Positions 17,367-27,059 are shown, counted from the first letter of the stretch. The stretch: 64,000 nucleotides of DNA from Leptotrichia wadei (GCF_007990445.1 NZ_AP019841.1:620001-684000), one strand, 5' to 3'. Numbers and translations are program-made. The notes: generated by a model not told the origin, from the sequence alone.

Positions 17367-17600
17367 TTTTTATACCTCCAAATTTTATTTTTATTTATAC
17401 AAATTTATTTAATTTTGTAATCATTACAATTTATTTTAATATAAATTTTTAAAATTGTCAATATTTAAATTTTTAATTTGGTCCTGCAGAATAAATTTTT
17501 AACTTATAAAATAAAAAAAATAAATTGTCGAAACAGGCTTATGATGAAAAAAATATAAAAATTTTGTCTATCAAAAATTATTTATATTTATCTGGAGATA

Positions 17601-17609
17601 TGCTATAAT
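17601..17609 (+). promoter_or_regulatory. Extended -10 promoter for rapZ-uvrC
   Basis: TGCTATAAT, an extended -10 element, lies about 53 nt before rapZ. No good -35 is visible. The rest of the gap from 17367 is AT-rich and holds nothing else I can identify. Confidence 0.55.
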
Positions 17610-17661
17610 AATTTCAAGGGAAATTAGAGAAGTAAATTTATTTTTTAAAGAGGAATTTTTT

Positions 17662-18537
17662 ATGGATAAGATGAAAAAAGAATTAGTTATAATAACTGGA
17701 ATGAGTGGAGCTGGGAAATCTGAGGCGATGAAATTTTTTGAGGATAGGGAATATTTTTGTATTGATAATTTTCCTATTAATTTGTTTCAGTATTTGAATG
17801 AAATATTTATTAGCAGTGGAAAAAGAAACCAGGTGGCAATAGCAATAGACGTTAGAAATCAGGAATTTATTGAACAGTTGACAAAACAGCTGGAAATATT
17901 GGACAAAGAGGAAATATCTCATACTATGATTTATCTGGATGCAAGAACAGATGTTTTGCTTAGCAGATATGAGCTTTCCAGAAGAAAGCACCCGTTGAAT
18001 ATGTATGACACTTTACTTGCTAATATAAAGGCGGAACGTAAAATTATAAAGGATTTTATGGTAAAAGCTGATTTGGTAATTGATACAAGCACATTGACAG
18101 TAAAAAAATTGCAGGAAGTTTTGGAAAAGGAATTTTCAGGACAAAGAAAAAAAATAAGCGTCAATTTAACTTCCTTTGGATTTAAGTATGGAATTCCGCT
18201 GGATCTTCACCTGATGTTCGATTTGAGATTTTTGCCAAATCCCTATTACATTGAGAATTTAAAAAGAAAAACTGGAAATCATAAGGAAGTGCAGGATTAT
18301 GTAATGGGACTTCCAGAAAGTCAGGAATTTTATAAAATGCTTTTAGATATGCTTTTGTACTTAATTCCAAAATATGAAAAGGAAGGAAAATCACATTTAC
18401 GTATAGGAATTGGATGTTCAGGCGGACAGCATCGTTCAGCCACATTTGTGAATAAACTTTACGATGACCTTTCAAAAAAGATGGATTATCATATTGGAAA
18501 ATTTCATAGGGAAGTGGGAGATAAAAAGGAAATTTAG
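17662..18537 (+). CDS. rapZ: RapZ/YvcJ nucleotide-binding RNase adapter
   Basis: A 291-residue RapZ-family protein. N-terminal P-loop domain: Walker A GMSGAGKSEAMKFFEDRE (about 13-30) and FCIDNFP. C-terminal domain: conserved DLRFLPNPYY and IGIGCSGGQHRSATFV near residue 250, which binds a small metabolite or RNA in E. coli RapZ. In E. coli it delivers the small RNA GlmZ to RNase E; in Firmicutes YvcJ supports competence. The exact role here is unknown. It precedes uvrC by 49 nt; a rapZ-uvrC neighbourhood is known in related bacteria. Confidence 0.92.
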   Translation: MDKMKKELVIITGMSGAGKSEAMKFFEDREYFCIDNFPINLFQYLNEIFISSGKRNQVAIAIDVRNQEFIEQLTKQLEILDKEEISHTMIYLDARTDVLLSRYELSRRKHPLNMYDTLLANIKAERKIIKDFMVKADLVIDTSTLTVKKLQEVLEKEFSGQRKKISVNLTSFGFKYGIPLDLHLMFDLRFLPNPYYIENLKRKTGNHKEVQDYVMGLPESQEFYKMLLDMLLYLIPKYEKEGKSHLRIGIGCSGGQHRSATFVNKLYDDLSKKMDYHIGKFHREVGDKKEI

Positions 18538-18586
18538 TTTTACTTACATTTATACAATTTAAAGGAAAGAATAAAAAGATACAAAA

Positions 18587-20398
18587 ATGGGAGAAGAAAT
18601 AAAGACAGAAAAAATAGAAAAAGAAATAAAATCGCCAGTTAAATATAAGGATATTCCCACAAATCCAGGAGTTTACCTGATGAAAAATGAGCGAGGGAAG
18701 ATTATTTATGTGGGAAAAGCAAAAAATCTTCAAAATAGGGTGAAGTCTTATTTTACAAATATAAATTCGCATAATCAGAAAACGCTGGAATTGGTGAAAA
18801 ATATTAGGGATATTGAGTTTTTTATCTGTAAATCGGAAGTTGAGGCGCTTATTCTGGAAAATAACCTGATAAAAAAGAATAAGCCAAAATATAATATTTT
18901 GTTAAAGGATGAAAAGACTTATCCATATATAAAGTTTACAAAGGAAAAATTTCCAAAGGTGGAAATTGTGAGAAGTACGAAAAAATTAAATGAGAATGCC
19001 GAATATTTTGGGCCTTATCCAATGGGAATATTTTTTGCAATGAAATCGCTTATTAAGATATTTCCAGTTCGAGATTGCAACCGAAATATGGATAAAATTA
19101 CAAAGCCGTGCTTGAAGTATTATATGAAAACTTGCCCCGCACCTTGTAAATACAAAGATATTGAAGATGAATACAGTACGAATGTAAGCAATTTCAAAAA
19201 CTTTTTGAAGGGACATTCTGATAAAGTTCTTGAAATGCTGGAAAATAGGATGAAACAGTTTAGTGATGAAATGGAATTTGAGCGTGCGATTAACGAGCGT
19301 GAAAAATTGGCTGTGTTAAAAAGAATGCTGGAAACACAAATTATCGAATATAGCAAGGAAATTGACGAGGATGTGTTTGTATTTGAGGAAAAAAGAGAAA
19401 ATGTGTTTTTATGTGTGCTGAACATTCGGGAAGGGAAAGTTATTAATAAAAATCATATAATAATTTCAATGGAAAGAAGCCAGGAAGAAAGCCTTTTTGA
19501 GCGGCTGATTACTTCATATTATGAAAAAAGGAATATTCCAAAGCATATTATTTGTGATGAACGATTTGTGCAAAGCGAATTTTTGATAAAGGAATGGGCA
19601 AAAATTGAAAAACATAAGGAAGTAAAACTTCATTTTCCAAAGATTAATAGCCGAAGATTGCAGCTTTTGGAAATGGGATATTTGAACTTACGGGAAGAAG
19701 TTGATAAATATTACAGAAAACGGCGTATGGTTCAGGAAGGGCTTCATAATTTAAAAAAAGAATTACGGTTAAAAAGTTTTCCTTACAGAATTGACTGCTT
19801 TGATATTTCAAATATTCAAGGGAAAGATGCGGTTGCGGCAATGACTGTGGCTATTGATGGGGAAACGACGCCTAAGGAATATAGGCATTTTAAAATTACT
19901 GTAAAAGATACGCCAGATGATTTTTTGATGATGAGGGAAGCATTGACACGAAGATATTCTAAAATAGAAAATGAGAAAATGCCCAATCTGATTTTAATTG
20001 ATGGTGGAAAAGGGCAGCTTGGAGTGGCTGTGGATGTACTGGAAAAACTTGGAAAAATGGAGCATACTGATGTGATTGGAATTGCCAAAAGGGAAGAGGA
20101 AATTTTTAAAAGTTATGAAAGTGAGCCGTATTTATTTGAAAAAACAGATGAAACGTTAAAGATTTTGCAAAGATTGCGGGATGAAGCCCATAGATTTGGA
20201 ATTACACATCATAGAAAATTGAGAAGTAAGAGAAATGTCAAAAGTGCGTTGGATGACATTTCTGGAATTGGACCGAAAAGGAAAAAGGAATTGATAAAAA
20301 AATTTGGATTGATAAAAAATATACGAAATGCAACATTAGAGGAACTGATGGAAATTGTGCCAGAAAATATTGCTATTTCTATAAAGAAAAATTTATAA
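18587..20398 (+). CDS. uvrC: Excinuclease ABC subunit C
   Basis: A 603-residue nucleotide-excision-repair endonuclease that makes both incisions around a UvrAB-marked lesion. GIY-YIG domain at the N-terminus (NPGVYLMKNERGKIIYVGKAKNL, about 28-50), a UVR domain in the middle (about 200-240, EFERAINEREKLAVLKRM), an RNase H-like endonuclease domain (IDCFDISNIQGKDAVAAMTV and LILIDGGKGQLGVA), and terminal helix-hairpin-helix motifs (DDISGIGPKRKKELIKKFG). All catalytic regions look intact. Its partner uvrA is in the same window at 29699. Confidence 0.96.
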   Translation: MGEEIKTEKIEKEIKSPVKYKDIPTNPGVYLMKNERGKIIYVGKAKNLQNRVKSYFTNINSHNQKTLELVKNIRDIEFFICKSEVEALILENNLIKKNKPKYNILLKDEKTYPYIKFTKEKFPKVEIVRSTKKLNENAEYFGPYPMGIFFAMKSLIKIFPVRDCNRNMDKITKPCLKYYMKTCPAPCKYKDIEDEYSTNVSNFKNFLKGHSDKVLEMLENRMKQFSDEMEFERAINEREKLAVLKRMLETQIIEYSKEIDEDVFVFEEKRENVFLCVLNIREGKVINKNHIIISMERSQEESLFERLITSYYEKRNIPKHIICDERFVQSEFLIKEWAKIEKHKEVKLHFPKINSRRLQLLEMGYLNLREEVDKYYRKRRMVQEGLHNLKKELRLKSFPYRIDCFDISNIQGKDAVAAMTVAIDGETTPKEYRHFKITVKDTPDDFLMMREALTRRYSKIENEKMPNLILIDGGKGQLGVAVDVLEKLGKMEHTDVIGIAKREEEIFKSYESEPYLFEKTDETLKILQRLRDEAHRFGITHHRKLRSKRNVKSALDDISGIGPKRKKELIKKFGLIKNIRNATLEELMEIVPENIAISIKKNL

Positions 20399-20417
20399 AG
20401 GTATTAGGAGGAAAAAC

Positions 20418-21434
20418 TTGAAAAAATTAATAATATTAATGTTGCTTGGATGCAGTATGACGAGTTTTGCTCTTTTTGATAAAATAAAAAAGGAGATAAA
20501 ATGGAGGGAAGAGGAAAAGCCGCGATTTAATCAGGTAAAAGTAATGATTGATGGGAAGGAAAAAATGCGAAAGGTTATTCCAGGACGTTACGAAATTAAA
20601 TTATTTGAAATTACGTATCCGACAGATCTATTTGGAAAAAATAGATTTTATAACGAATTTAATGCTTTTTTGAAGGATATAAGAAAGGGGAAAAAGTATT
20701 CATTGCTTTTGGAAGAAAGATTTTATCAGGAAATGCAGGATATAAAAGTTGATCAGTTATCAGAAGAGGAAAAAATACTGGAATTGCCAGCATCTTCACT
20801 GGATGAATATTATAGACAGCAAATAACTGCAATGTCTAATGGAGTTAATTTAACCGAATATGTAGGAACAGATCAGGAATATTTGAATAGACAAATTTAT
20901 GTTCTCTATGAACTTTTGAATAAAACTGATTTTAATCCATCAAATGTTTATTCAGAATTGGATAAGGAATTTTTAATTGAAGAATTAAAAAATAACCGCA
21001 AAGAAGTTGTAGAAAACTTTGAGAAATCAAACGTTGAATTTTTTATAAAGGAAACCTATGAAAACTCAGGATTAAATAAATTTAAAGATGATTCAGTATA
21101 CAAATTTGATAAGGATATTTTAATTTCTGACAAATTAGAAGATCAGGCAATATTGCCAGAACTTCAAAGAAATGTTTATTTAACAGGTTTTCCAAGTGAA
21201 ATTATCGAAAAACTTGCAAAAAATCAGTTAAAATTAAAAAGAACGCCATTACTGCTTGAAAATAGCGAATATCATGGGTATACTTATAATGAAAATAATA
21301 CAGTAGTGTTTGTAGGAGGGAAAAAACCAAAATACTACTACAATGATTATAAGATAAATGTAGTTAGAAAGCCGATAGCTGTTCTTGATTTATTAAAAAC
21401 AAGTTCAAATTATTATGTATCAGACTTTTTTTAA
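20418..21434 (+). CDS. Secreted protein of unknown function
   Basis: A 338-residue protein starting at TTG 20418, 7 nt after AGGAGG. Signal peptide: MKKLIILMLLGCSMTSFALF (cleavage likely after SFA; LLGC could instead be read as a lipobox). The mature part is hydrophilic with mixed Lys/Glu and has no repeat or domain that I recognise. It starts 19 nt after uvrC and probably shares its transcript, but no functional link is apparent. Confidence 0.75.
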   Translation: MKKLIILMLLGCSMTSFALFDKIKKEIKWREEEKPRFNQVKVMIDGKEKMRKVIPGRYEIKLFEITYPTDLFGKNRFYNEFNAFLKDIRKGKKYSLLLEERFYQEMQDIKVDQLSEEEKILELPASSLDEYYRQQITAMSNGVNLTEYVGTDQEYLNRQIYVLYELLNKTDFNPSNVYSELDKEFLIEELKNNRKEVVENFEKSNVEFFIKETYENSGLNKFKDDSVYKFDKDILISDKLEDQAILPELQRNVYLTGFPSEIIEKLAKNQLKLKRTPLLLENSEYHGYTYNENNTVVFVGGKKPKYYYNDYKINVVRKPIAVLDLLKTSSNYYVSDFF

Positions 21435-21442
21435 AATTTTAT

Positions 21443-21486
21443 TAAATAGTGCAAGAATCCTGAGGCTTTAGTTGTGGGAGGTTCAG
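21443..21486 (+). repeat. 44-bp IStron relic (both ends, no body)
   Basis: After TTTAT (21438-21442) comes TAAATAGTGCAAGAA, identical to the left end of the IStrons, joined directly to CTTTAGTTGTGGGAGGTTCAG, identical to their right end. Everything between is missing. Left and right ends share a CTTTAGT block, which suggests deletion between these short repeats. It lies 9 nt after the stop of a secreted-protein gene. Confidence 0.8.
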
Positions 21487-21625
21487 TTTTGATGTAAATA
21501 GTAAATTTGTTCAATGTAAAATCCTAAATTATTCACGAAAATAATAACTAAAAATATAAATAAAAAATTTTTTAAATGAATGATTTGAAATTTAAATAAA
21601 ATTAATTTAAGAAGCAGGAGGAAAG

Positions 21626-23143
21626 ATGAGCGAATATATTTTGGAGATGAAAAATATACGGAAGGAATTTTTAGGCGGGAAGATTGTTGCAAATGATGAT
21701 ATTACGCTGAAGGTTAAAAAGGGGGAGATTCATGCAATTGTTGGGGAAAATGGGGCTGGGAAATCCACGCTTATGAAGATTTTGAACGGGCTATATTCTC
21801 CGACTTCTGGTGAGATTTTTTACAAGGGGGAGAAAATTGACATTGACAGTCCTACAACTGCGGCAAATTTAGGAATTGGAATGGTTTATCAGCATTTTAT
21901 GCTGGTTGACACGTTGACAGTTGCTGAAAATATGGTTTTAGGATTTGAGCCTAAAAAAGGTGGAATATTTTTTGACTTGAATACTGCTAGAAAGCAGGTC
22001 AGGGAAGTTTCTGAAAAGTATGGTCTGAATATTGATCCAGATGCGAAAGTGTCAGATTTATCTGTCGGGATTCATCAAAGAATTGAGATTTTGAAAGTGT
22101 TGTTTAAAGGGGCGGAACTTCTGGTATTTGATGAGCCAAGTGCAGTGCTGACTCCGCAGGAAGTGAAGGAGCTTTATGAGATTATGAGAAATCTTATAAA
22201 GGAAGGGAAAACAATTATTTTTATTTCGCATAAATTGCAGGAAGTGCTTGATTTATCTGACAATATTACGGTTATTCGACGTGGAAGCGATGTTGGAGAA
22301 TTGAAAACTAAGGAAGCTACGAAGGAAAAGATTGCCAATCTTATGGTTGGGCGTGTTGTGCTGTTTGAAGTTAAGAGACCTGATGTGAAATTGGGAAATG
22401 TGGTTGTGAAAGTTGAGAATTTGACTGTGAAAAGAGGAGGAATTGAGAAAGTTAAGGGTGTTTCGTTTGAAATCCGTGAAGGTGAAGTGCTGGGAATAGC
22501 TGGAGTACAGGGAAATGGACAGACTGAACTTATTGAGGCTTTGGCAGGACTTGCAAAAGTTGATAGCGGAACATATTTTATAGATAATGATGAGCTGGAA
22601 AACAAGACGCCAAAACTTATTAAGGAAAAGGGGCTTTCCCACATACCTGAAGACAGACACAAAAGGGCAACTATTGATGATTTTACAGTGGAAGAAAATA
22701 TGGCCTTGGGACTTCAGGATCAGTATTCTAAGGGAGCATTGCTGGATTATAGTGAAATTGAGAAAAAAACTAATGAATATATAGAAAAATATGATATTAG
22801 GCCAACAGATGGGAAAATCAAGTTTGGCGGGCTGTCTGGTGGAAATCAGCAGAAAGTCGTAGTAGCAAGGGAGCTGGAACGTGAAAATAAATTTATTATT
22901 GCGGCACAGCCTACAAGGGGAGTCGATATTGGTGCGATTGAGATGATTCATAATACAATTTTAAATGAAAAAACTGAGAAAAAGGCTATAATGCTTGTTT
23001 CGGCTGAGTTATCGGAAATAATGGCATTAAGTGATAGAATTGCAGTGATGTATTCAGGAGAAATTGTAGGAATTTTGGATAGAAAAGATGCAACAACAGA
23101 AAAATTAGGAATATTAATGGCAGGAGGGAAAATAGATGATTAA
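21626..23143 (+). CDS. Nucleoside-type ABC transporter ATPase (double)
   Basis: A 505-residue protein with two fused ABC ATPase domains. First: Walker A GENGAGKST, YQHFMLVDTLTVAENM, signature LSVGIHQR, Walker B LLVFDEPSAVLTP. Second (from about 255): degenerate P-loop GVQGNGQTEL, signature LSGGNQQKVVVARELE. This architecture and the sequence FKGAELLVFDEPSAVLTPQE are typical of the BmpA-dependent nucleoside/purine importers (NupA, YufO, RnsB). It overlaps the next permease gene by 8 nt. A substrate-binding lipoprotein gene is not present here and must lie elsewhere. Confidence 0.9.
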   Translation: MSEYILEMKNIRKEFLGGKIVANDDITLKVKKGEIHAIVGENGAGKSTLMKILNGLYSPTSGEIFYKGEKIDIDSPTTAANLGIGMVYQHFMLVDTLTVAENMVLGFEPKKGGIFFDLNTARKQVREVSEKYGLNIDPDAKVSDLSVGIHQRIEILKVLFKGAELLVFDEPSAVLTPQEVKELYEIMRNLIKEGKTIIFISHKLQEVLDLSDNITVIRRGSDVGELKTKEATKEKIANLMVGRVVLFEVKRPDVKLGNVVVKVENLTVKRGGIEKVKGVSFEIREGEVLGIAGVQGNGQTELIEALAGLAKVDSGTYFIDNDELENKTPKLIKEKGLSHIPEDRHKRATIDDFTVEENMALGLQDQYSKGALLDYSEIEKKTNEYIEKYDIRPTDGKIKFGGLSGGNQQKVVVARELERENKFIIAAQPTRGVDIGAIEMIHNTILNEKTEKKAIMLVSAELSEIMALSDRIAVMYSGEIVGILDRKDATTEKLGILMAGGKIDD

Positions 23144-24203
23144 AAATAAGATAAAGGATTTTCTACCATCTATAATTGCAGTATTAATCGCATTAATTAT
23201 TGGTGGAGTAATAATGATGACAAAGGGTGTAAATCCGTTTACAGCCTACATTGATATGATGCGGGCGGCTTTTTATCAGCCTTATCCAAGATCTCCATTA
23301 TTTAGTGGACTTGCAAATACATTATTTATCGCAACTCCGTTAATATTTTCTGCACTTGCAACAATGGTAGCCTTTAAAGCGGGATTATTTAATATAGGAA
23401 TGCAAGGACAGATGATTGCTGGAGGATTAGCGGCAACTTTTTGGGCAATTACATTTAAAAATTATGTTTTTGGAAATGTGCTTGTTGTAATAATTGTGGC
23501 TGTAATTGCTGGATTTTTGTGGGCTGGAATAGCAGGATTTTTGCGGGCAAAATTTGGAGTAAGTGAAGTAATCAGTACAATTATGTTAAATTATATTATG
23601 CTAGAATTACAAAATTTCCTATTAAATGGGCCTTTAAAGGATCCAACTTCACAAAATACACAATCTCCCCGTGTTTTTGAAGGGGCAAGATTACCGTTAC
23701 TTTTTGCAAATATTACAAGACAAAACTTAAATTTTGGTTTTATAATCGCAATTCTTTTGACAATAGGGATATTTTTCTTTTTTAAATATTTCAAAAAAGG
23801 ATATGAAATAAAAGCAGTCGGACAAAGTGATACAGTTGCTGAAAATGCGGGAATTAATCCAAAATATATCATGTTTTTAGCGATGGGAATCGCTGGAGCT
23901 TGTGCTGGACTTGGTGGAGCTGAACGTGTTTTAGGAGGAGCTTCAGAATATTCATACACTGAACTTATAATGGGAGATTACGGATTTACAGGACTTGCGG
24001 TAGCACTTCTTGGAAAAAATAATCCATTTGGAATATTAGTTGCGGCAATATTTTATGCGGCACTTGAAGTTGGGGGACAAATGTTGCAGCAAAGATATCA
24101 GATTGATAAGGAAATTGTATTTATTATACAAGCATTAATCATCATTTTTGTAGCATCAGAAAATTTATTTAAATTTGTGCTTAATAAAAAGAAAGCAGTG
24201 TAA
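23136..24203 (+). CDS. Nucleoside-type ABC transporter permease 1
   Basis: A 355-residue permease of the BPD_transp_2 family (NupB/YufP-like). About eight or more hydrophobic segments; family motifs GLFNIGMQGQMIAGG near residue 88 and ALLGKNNPFGILVAAIFYAALEVGG near 288. It forms the membrane channel with the following permease. Translation is coupled to the ATPase gene by an 8-nt overlap. Substrate (nucleosides or purines) is inferred from family resemblance. Confidence 0.9.
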   Translation: MIKNKIKDFLPSIIAVLIALIIGGVIMMTKGVNPFTAYIDMMRAAFYQPYPRSPLFSGLANTLFIATPLIFSALATMVAFKAGLFNIGMQGQMIAGGLAATFWAITFKNYVFGNVLVVIIVAVIAGFLWAGIAGFLRAKFGVSEVISTIMLNYIMLELQNFLLNGPLKDPTSQNTQSPRVFEGARLPLLFANITRQNLNFGFIIAILLTIGIFFFFKYFKKGYEIKAVGQSDTVAENAGINPKYIMFLAMGIAGACAGLGGAERVLGGASEYSYTELIMGDYGFTGLAVALLGKNNPFGILVAAIFYAALEVGGQMLQQRYQIDKEIVFIIQALIIIFVASENLFKFVLNKKKAV

Positions 24204-24248
24204 ATTGGTTATCAAATAAAAAATATTAAGTCAGAAAGGAAAATTAAA

Positions 24249-25115
24249 ATGATTATAAAGCAAATATTCGATTTAATACAGCAAACAATAGTAATAGCAC
24301 CTCCAATTCTTATAACAGCCGTAGGAGCGTGTATTTCTGAAAAAAGTGGAGTCATTAATATTGGACTAGAAGGAATTATGCTAAGTTCAGCGTTTGCAAC
24401 GGCAGTTGTCAATATTGCCACAGGAAATCCATATTTGGGGATAATTTTTGGAGTAATAGTAGGAATCTTAATTTCACTAATTCACGCAGTAATCAGTATT
24501 AACCTGAAAGGAAATCAAATTATAAGCGGAGTTGCAATTAATCTATTCGCAGCAGCAACAACATCATACCTAATAAAAGCCATTTATAAAACAGCTGGAA
24601 ATACTCCATTAGCAAAGTCATTGGCAAACCGTCCATTAATGATAATCGTAATCTACGGAATCGCAATCGCAATGTATTTCTTCTTATATAAAACAGTTTT
24701 AGGTTTAAGAATCCGTTCAGTTGGAGAACATCCGCTAGCAGCCGACACGGTAGGAATAAGCGTTTACAAAACAAGATATATAAGCGTACTTATATCAGGA
24801 GCATTGGGAGGACTAGGAGGAGCTTACCTTACAGCAGTCCTACTCCCAGCCTTTTCAAATAACATGTCAGCAGGACGTGGATATATCGCAATGGCTGCAA
24901 TGATCTTTGGAAAATGGAATCCGCTAGGAGCAATCTTAGCAAGCCTGTTATTCGCTTTCGGACAAGCATTTGCCGATGTTTCCAAAACAATAGGACTTCC
25001 AATATCTCAGCAATTTTTGACAATGATACCGTATATTTTGACATTGTTGGCATTAGTTGGATTTGTAGGAAAATCGAAAGCGCCGAAAGCGTCTGGACTT
25101 CCGTATGAAAAATAA
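24249..25115 (+). CDS. Nucleoside-type ABC transporter permease 2
   Basis: A 288-residue BPD_transp_2 permease (NupC/YufQ-like), shorter than its partner as usual. Motifs SGVINIGLEGIMLSSAF near residue 34 and GRGYIAMAAMIFGKWNPLGAILASLLF near 210. It follows permease 1 by 45 nt with AGAAAGGA before the ATG. Together the two permeases and the double ATPase form a full importer apart from the binding protein. Base composition becomes slightly less AT-rich here, as expected for membrane segments with Ala/Gly. Confidence 0.9.
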   Translation: MIIKQIFDLIQQTIVIAPPILITAVGACISEKSGVINIGLEGIMLSSAFATAVVNIATGNPYLGIIFGVIVGILISLIHAVISINLKGNQIISGVAINLFAAATTSYLIKAIYKTAGNTPLAKSLANRPLMIIVIYGIAIAMYFFLYKTVLGLRIRSVGEHPLAADTVGISVYKTRYISVLISGALGGLGGAYLTAVLLPAFSNNMSAGRGYIAMAAMIFGKWNPLGAILASLLFAFGQAFADVSKTIGLPISQQFLTMIPYILTLLALVGFVGKSKAPKASGLPYEK

Positions 25116-25134
25116 AACTCGATAAGGAGAAATT

Positions 25135-25533
25135 ATGAGAAAAATAATTTTTATATTTGTGGTATTTTCTTTAGTTTCTTTTTCAAAGGATTTAGAAATA
25201 AAAACAGTCAAATTTTTTAGTGCGTGTGGAGAAAATGATAACGAACATTTAAAAATACTAGAAAATGAACAAAGAAAAATGGATGAAATATATAATAAAC
25301 TAATTCAGAAATTTGATAAAAATAGAAAGCGTTATTCCAAATTAAAGCAAAAGTTAATTAATTCTCAAGAAATGTGGATAAAATATTCAGATGAAGAAAT
25401 GACGAATTATGGAATGTATAGAAATTGGTATAACCTATGCGTTAGAGAAAAATCTGTAACAAGAGAACGGATTAATTTAATACAACAAAGAATATTGGAA
25501 TTAACAAATGAATATAAAAAATATTTAGATTAA
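25135..25533 (+). CDS. Secreted DUF1311/LprI-like protein
   Basis: A 132-residue protein with a signal peptide (MRKIIFIFVVFSLVSFS). The mature part has the DUF1311 (lysozyme-inhibitor LprI-like) pattern: Cys near residue 27, a long helix ENEQRKMDEIYNKLIQKFD, QEMWIKYSDEEM, and a second Cys in NLCVREKS. Such proteins are periplasmic or surface-exposed; some inhibit lysozyme, but most are uncharacterised. It is 19 nt after the permease with AAGGAG before the ATG, so likely co-transcribed. A terminator follows. Confidence 0.7.
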   Translation: MRKIIFIFVVFSLVSFSKDLEIKTVKFFSACGENDNEHLKILENEQRKMDEIYNKLIQKFDKNRKRYSKLKQKLINSQEMWIKYSDEEMTNYGMYRNWYNLCVREKSVTRERINLIQQRILELTNEYKKYLD

Positions 25534-25544
25534 AATAATAATTG

Positions 25545-25594
25545 AAAAAATCTGTTTCATAGATTGTTGAATAATTTATGGAACAGGCTTTTTT
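25545..25594 (+). terminator. Intrinsic terminator after the ABC operon
   Basis: AAAAAATCTGTTTCATAGATT pairs imperfectly with AATTTATGGAACAGGCTTTTTT. It ends in T-rich sequence. Confidence 0.65.
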
Positions 25595-25659
25595 GTTTAT
25601 AAGTAAAGTAAATTTATTTTTAATAATCAAAAAGAGATACTTATGAATCTATTGAATGA

Positions 25660-27040
25660 CTTTTAGAGGAGGCAATCGCCTCCTCTATTTATAGTTATTA
25701 AAAAAATTGTATTACAAAATATCCAACCAGGTTGGATTGAAAAAATATTAATAATACTTTTTAAGTGGAGGATATAGATAATGGTAGAATTCCCATACAA
25801 TCATCTTAACTTTGCATTCTGGACAGTAAAAAGGATTCATTCCAAAAGTTATGTACATCTGCCTCTGATAAAATGAATATTTTGATACGGAAATATTTTT
25901 CCTAAAAGGCTCCATAGCCTTTTTAAGTTCATCAGAAATATGTCTTGAATAGAAACCGTACCTGTTTACCATTTTAAAGTTTTTAGGAGGCAGATGAATG
26001 AGAATCTGTGAGATAAATTTTTCAGCAGGCATAGTAATGTAAGTTTTCTTTTTATTGCTAGCCAAATCATTGAAAAAGAAGGTAACTTTACCATCATCAA
26101 TTTCGGTAATCTTGTATTCGGCAACAGGTGAACGTGCGAGATATCTTCCGAGATATCTGATAATACCCTCTGTACTGTTGATGTCACCGTCACCGACATT
26201 AAAGAAGAATCTTTTGTTTTCTTTGTAAAGTTTGGAAACAGTGTCCAAGGCCTTCTTCTTAATTTTACTGTCATGATATTCTCCATTCTGAATAATTTTG
26301 AGGACATGGTACTTCCATTGACCGGCAATAGTATCCACATTAAAATGTCTCATTTTCCTGAAGTCAAAATTTTTAGTGAATCCACCCAGGGAAACAATGG
26401 CATGGATGTGCGGATTCCATTTAAGATCCCTTCCGAAGGTATGTATAATAGAAATCAGCCCATAGTGTACGATGTCGGAGTCAGTGAAATATTTTTTGGA
26501 AAATTTTGAGATTTTATTTTTTCTCAGATTTTTCTTACTGATGTTATGGAAGCAGAACTTAAAGATTTCGTTAACGGCCTCAGAAAGCTTTGAGAGGAGT
26601 TTTCTGTCATAGAAGAAAAATTGTCTGCATTCTTTAGGTATAGTAAAGAGTACATGGCGATGTTCAATGTTCAGGATGTGTTTCATAGTATTCTGGGACC
26701 AGATTCTGGCATATTTGAAACCGCATGAAGGACAAAGTTTGGACTTACAAGTAAGAGGGAACTTGTGGATAATGGGACAGAGAGGGCATTTAAATTTAAT
26801 GAAACCCTTAGACATATCCCTGCAAGCGAGGAACTTATCGATAGATTGTATAATGTATTTAAGATGTTTTTTCTCAATATTATTTTTCTTGCACAAATCA
26901 ATAGAATTTAGTAAAATGTTGTTATTACTGAAGATATACTTCAGTTTATTTTGTATGATATATTTGTTGGTCATAAATATATTATACAAAAAAATAGAAG
27001 CTGAACTCAAAATTTTAACCATTTTGAGACAGCCCCTTTT
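25660..27040 (-). mobile_element. IS91-like insertion element
   Basis: The transposase gene is bounded on its 3' side by two hairpins, ATCCAACC/GGTTGGAT (25721-25737) and AGAGGAGGC/GCCTCCTCT (25665-25686). Subterminal hairpins of this kind occur at the termination end of IS91-family elements, which have no terminal inverted repeats. The other end is not defined; GAGACAGCCCC at about 27025 may belong to it or to a neighbouring MITE end. Exact boundaries are uncertain. Confidence 0.55.
25748..27022 (-). CDS. IS91-family HUH transposase
   Basis: A 424-residue transposase (408 if it starts at the internal Met of MTNKYIIQ, which has TATAAT a few bases upstream). N-terminal zinc-binding domain: CRDMSKGFIKFKCPLCPIIH ... 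CKSKLCPSCG (about 65-105). Then HVLFTIPKECR, the HUH metal-binding motif in WNPHIHAIVSLGGF, and the catalytic tyrosines in IRYLGRYLARSPVA, followed by a C-terminal CPECKVKM. These are the features of rolling-circle IS91/ISCR transposases. The frame is unbroken, so it may be active. Confidence 0.85.
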   Translation of the reverse strand: MVKILSSASIFLYNIFMTNKYIIQNKLKYIFSNNNILLNSIDLCKKNNIEKKHLKYIIQSIDKFLACRDMSKGFIKFKCPLCPIIHKFPLTCKSKLCPSCGFKYARIWSQNTMKHILNIEHRHVLFTIPKECRQFFFYDRKLLSKLSEAVNEIFKFCFHNISKKNLRKNKISKFSKKYFTDSDIVHYGLISIIHTFGRDLKWNPHIHAIVSLGGFTKNFDFRKMRHFNVDTIAGQWKYHVLKIIQNGEYHDSKIKKKALDTVSKLYKENKRFFFNVGDGDINSTEGIIRYLGRYLARSPVAEYKITEIDDGKVTFFFNDLASNKKKTYITMPAEKFISQILIHLPPKNFKMVNRYGFYSRHISDELKKAMEPFRKNISVSKYSFYQRQMYITFGMNPFYCPECKVKMIVWEFYHYLYPPLKKYY

Positions 27041-27059
27041 ATATCTCTAATTTTAGCAA

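Noticed and set aside
25966-27050. Frames on both strands overlapping the IS91-like transposase
   Set aside because: Shadows; only the minus-strand 25748-27022 frame has recognisable transposase motifs.
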